Part shown: one piece after another, positions 59,631-64,000 of the stretch
Layout: each line of letters opens with the position of its first letter
Numbering within the stretch: position 1 is the first letter of the stretch
From: Gemmatimonas sp.
GTDB lineage: Bacteria; Gemmatimonadota; Gemmatimonadetes; Gemmatimonadales; Gemmatimonadaceae
Assembly (NCBI RefSeq): GCF_021298855.1
Contig: NZ_JAJTHI010000010.1
Coordinates: forward strand, 1 to 64,000
DNA length: 64,000 bases
Direction of reading: 5' to 3'
The notes under the pieces: model-generated
Database searches by the model: none
Seen by the model: only the letters and a program-made list of their open reading frames with translations
Told to the model about the DNA's origin: nothing
Position numbers and translations under genes: made by a program

Positions 59631-60272
59631 ATGACCCGTCTCCGGCGCCTGTGCCTGACGGTGCTGCTGCTCCTCGTGGGCAGCGGCCGGTTGGCGCGCG
59701 CACAGGACACGCCGGCGATCGACATTCGCATGACGGCGCAGAGCTATCCGCCCTTGGTGGCCGTTCGCAATGCGCTCACGGACCGCGAGCACGACGAGCT
59801 GCTCAAGAACGGGTTTCCGGTGCGCATGCACCTGCGGGCCGAGATCTGGACGGTGGGACGGTACTTCGATGACATCCGCGGGCGCGCCGAGTGGGATGTG
59901 ATCGTGCAGTACAACGTGGTGGAGCGCAGCTACGAGGTGGCGCGCCTCGTGGGCGATCGGGTCATGCCCCTGGGCAGCTATGTGCGCTTTGCCGACGCCC
60001 GCGCGGCGTCGGAGCTGGCGTACCTGCCGGCGCTCCCCACGCCGCGGCGTGGCCAGAAAGGCTACGTGCTGGTGCAGGCCGACATCCAGGCGCTCGACGT
60101 GAGCGATCTCGACGAAGTCGAGCGCTGGCTGCGCGGCGAAGGGGCCCCCGCCGTGCGCGGCAAGCGCAGCCCGGCGTCGGCCATTACGCGCGGGGTGCGC
60201 ACGCTCGCCTCGCGCATTCTTGGCGCCGAGACGCGGCGGCTGGAGGCGAGGACGCCGACGATGGTGTTCTAG
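59631..60272 (+). CDS. DUF4390-type secreted protein
   Basis: A 213-residue protein with a signal peptide (about 1-24, ending ARAQ) and a DUF4390-like beta domain (FPVRMHLRAEIWTVGRYFDD; WDVIVQYNVVERSYEVARLV). In proteobacteria DUF4390 genes are often next to NtrY-like kinases and NtrX-like regulators, as here, so it may be a periplasmic accessory of the same pathway. 14 nt after the barrel gene and probably co-transcribed. Its last 4 nt overlap the convergent HNH gene. Confidence 0.78.
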   Translation: MTRLRRLCLTVLLLLVGSGRLARAQDTPAIDIRMTAQSYPPLVAVRNALTDREHDELLKNGFPVRMHLRAEIWTVGRYFDDIRGRAEWDVIVQYNVVERSYEVARLVGDRVMPLGSYVRFADARAASELAYLPALPTPRRGQKGYVLVQADIQALDVSDLDEVERWLRGEGAPAVRGKRSPASAITRGVRTLASRILGAETRRLEARTPTMVF

Positions 60273-60859
60273 GGTCGGCCGACCGCCCGCAACCCACTCC
60301 CCTCGATCTTCTCCAGCTCGCGCAACGTCTCTTCGCCGTAGAAGGTGCGGATGTACTGCGCCTGGATCGGCGTGAGCCGTCGCACCGCCCACGAGAGGTG
60401 CACGAAGTGCGGCTCGACCGGCGCGTGCAGCGGGTGCATGCCGATCTCCGCGGGCATGCGATTGGCCTTCCGCGTGTTGCAGGAGCTGCAGGCGGTCACC
60501 ACGTTCGACCACTCGTTCGTGCCGCCGCGCGACATGGGAATGAGATGATCGCGCGTGAGCGATTCGCGCGGCTTGAGCTCACTCGACCGGCGCCCGCAGT
60601 ACTGGCACTGATAATCGTCACGCGCGAACAGGAAGGTGTTCGTCACCTGCCGGCGGAAGCGCCGCGGCACGTGCACGTAGCGCGTGAGCCGGATGACGGC
60701 CGGACGCGGAAAGGCGTGCTTCTCCGAGCGCACCGGCGCGTGCCGGTCGGCCTCGACGATCTCGGCCTTGCCGTCGATCACCAAACGAAGCGCACGGCGC
60801 AGCGGCACCATCGTGAGAGGCTCGTACGACGCATTCAATGCGAGACAACCGGCGATCAC
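60269..60859 (-). CDS. HNH endonuclease
   Basis: A 196-residue protein of a common, conserved HNH family. It begins LALNASYEPLTMVPLRRALR and carries the zinc ribbon/HNH core CQYCGRR, LTRDHLIPMSRGGTNEWSNV, and CSSCNTRKANR. Members are cytosolic and probably act on DNA, but their role is not settled. GTG start at 60859 preceded by GGAGGG 5 nt upstream. Convergent with the DUF4390 gene, with a 4-nt overlap. Confidence 0.9.
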   Translation of the reverse strand: MIAGCLALNASYEPLTMVPLRRALRLVIDGKAEIVEADRHAPVRSEKHAFPRPAVIRLTRYVHVPRRFRRQVTNTFLFARDDYQCQYCGRRSSELKPRESLTRDHLIPMSRGGTNEWSNVVTACSSCNTRKANRMPAEIGMHPLHAPVEPHFVHLSWAVRRLTPIQAQYIRTFYGEETLRELEKIEGSGLRAVGRP

Positions 60860-60961
60860 GCCTACCCTCCGTCAAGTCGGTGAGTCGTGGAGACCAACGC
60901 TGTCGTGCCGCGCCGCGGGAGGCGCGGTGGTGCGTCCCCCGCGCGTGCACGCGGGTCCGGC

Positions 60962-61013
60962 GAAAAACGAAACCCCGCCGAAGCGCCGGCAGTGGCCGGG
61001 AGCATGGCGGGGT
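60962..61013 (-). terminator. Terminator after the amidohydrolase gene
   Basis: On the minus strand ACCCCGCC (61013-61006) pairs with GGCGGGGT (60979-60972), with an inner CCGGC/GCCGG stem, followed by TTTCGTTTTT. About 115 nt past the amidohydrolase stop. The intervening 61014-61129 has further short hairpins but no gene. Confidence 0.7.
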
Positions 61014-61129
61014 GCAGAAGGATCAATGACGCGTGGTCCTGGCGACGACGCCAGCACACCCGCCTGTCCGGCGGGCGCCGCAACTCCGGAAGACGGCGAG
61101 CTCGTCACGCGTACGCATGCCGAAGCATA

Positions 61130-62479
61130 TCATGGCGCACCACGCTGCCGCCACTGGCGGAGCCGCGCTCCCGTCTCCCGCTGCCGCGCGTGCCACGCGG
61201 GATCGTCGACCAGCACCTGCCCACCTCGTACCAGGACCCGTCCTCCCACCGTCACCAGCGTCGCCTGTGCCCGCCCCGCGAGCGCGTGCACCAGCGTCAC
61301 GGCGGGATCATGCACGGTGTGCACCGTGGAGCCGTCCAGTGCAAAGGCGGCAAGATCGGCGGCCTTGCCAACCTCCAACGTTCCCACCACGGCATCCAGT
61401 CCCAGTGCCGCCGCACCGCCCGCCGTGGCCAACTCGAGCGCCGCGTGGGCGGACAGCGAGTCCGGACTGCCCGATCGGATGGCATGCGCCAGGATGGCCT
61501 GCCGCGCTTCATCGATCAGATGCATGCGATCGTTGCTGGCGACCGAGTCGGTGCCGAGGCCGACGGCGATCCCGTGCGCCTGCATACGGTCCAGCGGGGC
61601 CAGCCCCTGCCCGAGCTTCGCGTTCGAAATGGGGCAATGCACGATGCTCGCCCCATGATGCGCGATCCGCTGCAGGTCATCCTCATCCACCCGCACGGCG
61701 TGGATGAGCAGCGGGCGCGCCGCCAGCACGCCGGTGGCCTCGAGCAGCGCCACGGGGGAACGGGCCTGCGGCGCGACCGCCATGCCGCGCGCCCGCAGGC
61801 GCTCGGCAAATGGCCCCTCGCCACGGCACACGAACGCCGTTTCGGCGGCACTTTCGGCCACATGCACCGCCATGGGCAACCGCTCGGCCCGCGCATACTC
61901 GGCCGTGGCCTGAAAGAGCGACGCCGACACCGTGTACGGCGCATGCGGCGACACCCCGGTGCGCACAAGCGGAGTGTCCTGCTGCCGCAGCAGGTCGATT
62001 CGCCCGCGCAACCGCGACAGGGACTCGTCACGCTGCGCCGGATCCGGGCCGAACAGCTCGACATACCCAATGCCGCGCACCCCCAGCTCGCGCATGGCAT
62101 GCAGGGGCATCGCGGAGTCGGTGCAGTCGGCCAGCGTGGTGATGCCGTGACGCAGCGCCTCCACGATGCCCACCCGCGACGCATCCAGCAGGTCGGCTTC
62201 GGTGAGCAGGTCACGCCGCACCGCCGTGAGCGTGCGCAACCACTCACGGAAGTCGAGGCCCTCGAGAAATCCGCGCAGCGTGGTGAGCTCGAGGTGGGAA
62301 TGCGCATTCACCAGCCCGGGCAGGAGCACGGCATCGCCCAGGGAGACCACCGGCACGGGCGCCGCCGTGTGCGCCGAGATCACCTCGCCGGCCGCGCGTG
62401 CCGGTCCCACCCAGGCAATCGTATCGGCCGTCACCAGCACGGCACCGTCTTCGATGGCCGGCGCACCGATGGGAAGCAC
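61130..62479 (-). CDS. Metal-dependent amidohydrolase / deaminase
   Basis: A 449-residue TIM-barrel hydrolase of the SAH/5'-methylthioadenosine deaminase-chlorohydrolase group: HxH in LVNAHSHLELT, then HVAESAAET, LIHAVRVDEDD and the late D in LGTDSVASNDRMHL. It probably deaminates an adenosine- or guanine-like compound. The GTG at 62479 is used, but family-like residues (LYTARWV) continue upstream in frame without a usual start; a CTG at 62539 is the only earlier candidate. It follows the PBP gene (stop at 62552) in the same direction. Confidence 0.86.
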   Translation of the reverse strand: MLPIGAPAIEDGAVLVTADTIAWVGPARAAGEVISAHTAAPVPVVSLGDAVLLPGLVNAHSHLELTTLRGFLEGLDFREWLRTLTAVRRDLLTEADLLDASRVGIVEALRHGITTLADCTDSAMPLHAMRELGVRGIGYVELFGPDPAQRDESLSRLRGRIDLLRQQDTPLVRTGVSPHAPYTVSASLFQATAEYARAERLPMAVHVAESAAETAFVCRGEGPFAERLRARGMAVAPQARSPVALLEATGVLAARPLLIHAVRVDEDDLQRIAHHGASIVHCPISNAKLGQGLAPLDRMQAHGIAVGLGTDSVASNDRMHLIDEARQAILAHAIRSGSPDSLSAHAALELATAGGAAALGLDAVVGTLEVGKAADLAAFALDGSTVHTVHDPAVTLVHALAGRAQATLVTVGGRVLVRGGQVLVDDPAWHARQRETGARLRQWRQRGAP

Positions 62480-62551
62480 CCACCGTGCCGTATAAAGCGT
62501 GCGCTCGGAGGGAACCGGAAGCGGCGGGTCGTGCGTCAGAGGGGCCTCACG

Positions 62552-64000
62552 TCACGCCGGTGGCAGACGGAAGGGATTGGTCGTGTCGCGCTTCACCGCG
62601 GCGCCCGCACTGTCCATGGTGAACGCCGACGGTGCCGCAGCGTCGGTACAGGTGCGCGTCGGCTCGAATCCCTGCACGAAGAACTCCGTGGTGAGGGCGC
62701 CCATGCAACTGGCATTGGCGAGTCGACCGGTCGCGGCGTCGATCTCCCGCACCACGACGCCGTCTGGCCGAGGCCAATCGGGAGGCTGCGGCTTGCGACG
62801 GTACACCTCCGTCATGAAGGATGCCCACGCCGGGGCCGCCAGGTCGCCTCCCTGGGCGTTCCCCTTGATCTTCTGCGGCTTGTCGAAGCCCATCCACACG
62901 CCGGCCACCAGATCGGCGGTATAGCCGATGAACCAGACGTCGGCGCCGTCGTTGGTCGTGCCGGTCTTCCCGCCCGACGGGACGCGAAAGCCGCTGCTCC
63001 AGATGCGGGCACCGGTGCCGCGCACGACGACATCCTTCATCATGTTCACCATCAGCCACGCCTCCTCCGGGGAAAGCACGGCTTCGCGCACGAGCGCGGG
63101 TTTCCACACGACCTTCCCCGCCGCGTTATCCACCCGCGCGATCGCGTGCGGCGTGGTGCGCAGGCCGAGGTTCGCAAACACCGAGTAGGCGCCGATCATC
63201 TGGATGGGATACGTATCGGCCGACCCGATGAAGACGGAGGGATACGGCGGAATGGGGGTGGTGATGCCGAAACGCCGCGCCATCGTGATGACCGCATCGG
63301 CGCCCACGGCCATGCCCGTCCGAATCGCCGCCAGATTGCGGGACTGATACAGGGCTTTGCGCATGGGCATGCTGCCCTGGAACTTCATGTCGTAGTTCTG
63401 CGGTGTCCACGTCTCACCGCCCATCTGGTCGAGGGCGATGGGGGAATCGTCCACCACCTGCGCCGGCCCGTATCCCTCGTGCACGGCGGCCGCGTACACG
63501 ATGGGCTTGAAGGTGGACCCCGGCTGTCGCAGCGCTTGTGTTGCGCGATTGAACTTGCTGTCGCCGAAGTCGCGCCCCCCCACCATGGCGCGCACGGCGC
63601 CGGAGCGGGGGTCGATGGCCACGAAACTGCCCTGCAGGTAGGGCGAGTTCGCCGCGCCGGTTTCACCACCGTCGGCGCTGCGGGCGAGATACGCCTCGTA
63701 CGTCAGGTGGGTGTACTTCCCGTGGCGTCCGCCCTCGATGGCCTGCAACTGGTTCTCCAGCGCCCGCTCCGCCGCCGTCTGCATGTCGACGTCGAGCGTG
63801 GTATACACCTTGAGCCCCTCGTCGTAGAGCCGCGCCCCGAAGTGCTCTTCCAGTTCCTTGCGGACCCACTCCACGAAATACGGCGCCACGTCACCCGACT
63901 CGGCGCGCTCGGCCAGCTGCAGCGGGTACGCCTTGGCCAGCGACGCGTCCTCGTTGCTGATGGCCCCACCGCGACGCATCAGCTCGAGCACCGTGTTGCG
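62552..64000 (-). CDS. Class A penicillin-binding protein, 3' part
   Basis: The gene enters from beyond the right edge, so only the C-terminal about 480 residues are seen. These are the transpeptidase domain: SxxK is PGSTFKP, SxN is YQSRN and KTG is SGGKTGT. The upstream YTTLDVDMQTAAERALENQL is typical of PBP1a. The glycosyltransferase domain, which polymerises glycan, should lie outside the window. The inner-membrane enzyme crosslinks peptidoglycan. Its stop is 73 nt before the amidohydrolase start (GTG) and just before the possible CTG. Confidence 0.93.
   Translation of the reverse strand, partial: RNTVLELMRRGGAISNEDASLAKAYPLQLAERAESGDVAPYFVEWVRKELEEHFGARLYDEGLKVYTTLDVDMQTAAERALENQLQAIEGGRHGKYTHLTYEAYLARSADGGETGAANSPYLQGSFVAIDPRSGAVRAMVGGRDFGDSKFNRATQALRQPGSTFKPIVYAAAVHEGYGPAQVVDDSPIALDQMGGETWTPQNYDMKFQGSMPMRKALYQSRNLAAIRTGMAVGADAVITMARRFGITTPIPPYPSVFIGSADTYPIQMIGAYSVFANLGLRTTPHAIARVDNAAGKVVWKPALVREAVLSPEEAWLMVNMMKDVVVRGTGARIWSSGFRVPSGGKTGTTNDGADVWFIGYTADLVAGVWMGFDKPQKIKGNAQGGDLAAPAWASFMTEVYRRKPQPPDWPRPDGVVVREIDAATGRLANASCMGALTTEFFVQGFEPTRTCTDAAAPSAFTMDSAGAAVKRDTTNPFRLPPA

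Overview
The window is about 64 kb of very GC-rich bacterial DNA, densely coded with short gaps and many 1-4 nt start/stop overlaps. Gene content points to a Gemmatimonadota-type bacterium (Gemmatimonas or relative). It combines Bacteroidota-style outer-membrane signalling (ECF sigma, FecR, STN-domain TonB receptor, DUF4249 lipoprotein), a DUF1592/DUF1552 pair, a DUF5117-type metalloprotease, a NamZ-like DUF1343 protein, tdh-kbl and lysine-rich histone-H1-like proteins. This assignment is inference from gene content; no rRNA is present.

Layout. 1-284: C-rich tandem repeats, no gene. 285-2532 (minus): MlaF-type ATPase, Nudix hydrolase and AraC-type regulator as one coupled operon, downstream of an RpoD-family sigma gene (2708-3595). 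3817-4607 (plus): a five-tRNA cluster (Ala, Gly, Val, Arg, Pro) with a near-consensus promoter and a terminator. 4641-5481: a HigBA-like toxin-antitoxin module lying between the tRNA-Pro gene and a second, degenerate copy of the tRNA-Pro 3' end, next to a decayed antitoxin fragment. 5599-10832 (minus): the ECF sigma/FecR/TonB receptor/DUF4249 signalling operon. 10970-20871: secreted and envelope proteins (FAH-like, PEBP, DUF1028, DUF1343, ATC-hydrolase-like, GT2, a large zinc metalloprotease). 21045-26844: DUF1592 cytochrome-like protein, DUF1552 protein and ankyrin protein. 26948-31045: PAP2 phosphatase and three GT4 glycosyltransferases. 31376-36522: a TonB receptor, a class-C beta-lactamase-family hydrolase and small hypotheticals. 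36626-38650: an NAD-dependent dehydrogenase, a small cytochrome c and a ferritin.

38812-45719 is largely housekeeping: tRNA-Arg, rho, ruvX, mltG, a GT2, an rRNA methyltransferase and mutM. 45956-49525 holds a small ORF, an H1-like protein and tdh-kbl. 49491-53529 (minus) is an acyl-CoA ligase followed by an unusual NYN nuclease/LOTUS/RG-rich/H1-tail protein and a truncated 3-methyladenine glycosylase gene. 53608-60272 is a two-component operon: an NtrY-like kinase, two paralogous single-span membrane proteins, an NtrC-type sigma-54 activator, then an outer-membrane barrel with a bactofilin-like N-terminus preceded by a good sigma-54 promoter, and a DUF4390 protein. The window ends with an HNH nuclease, an amidohydrolase and the 3' part of a class A penicillin-binding protein running off the right edge.

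The strongest candidates for undescribed biology are the NYN-LOTUS-H1 protein, the kinase operon with its paralogous membrane pair and sigma-54-linked barrel, and the tRNA-Pro-flanked toxin-antitoxin cassette with a predicted leaderless, self-repressed promoter.
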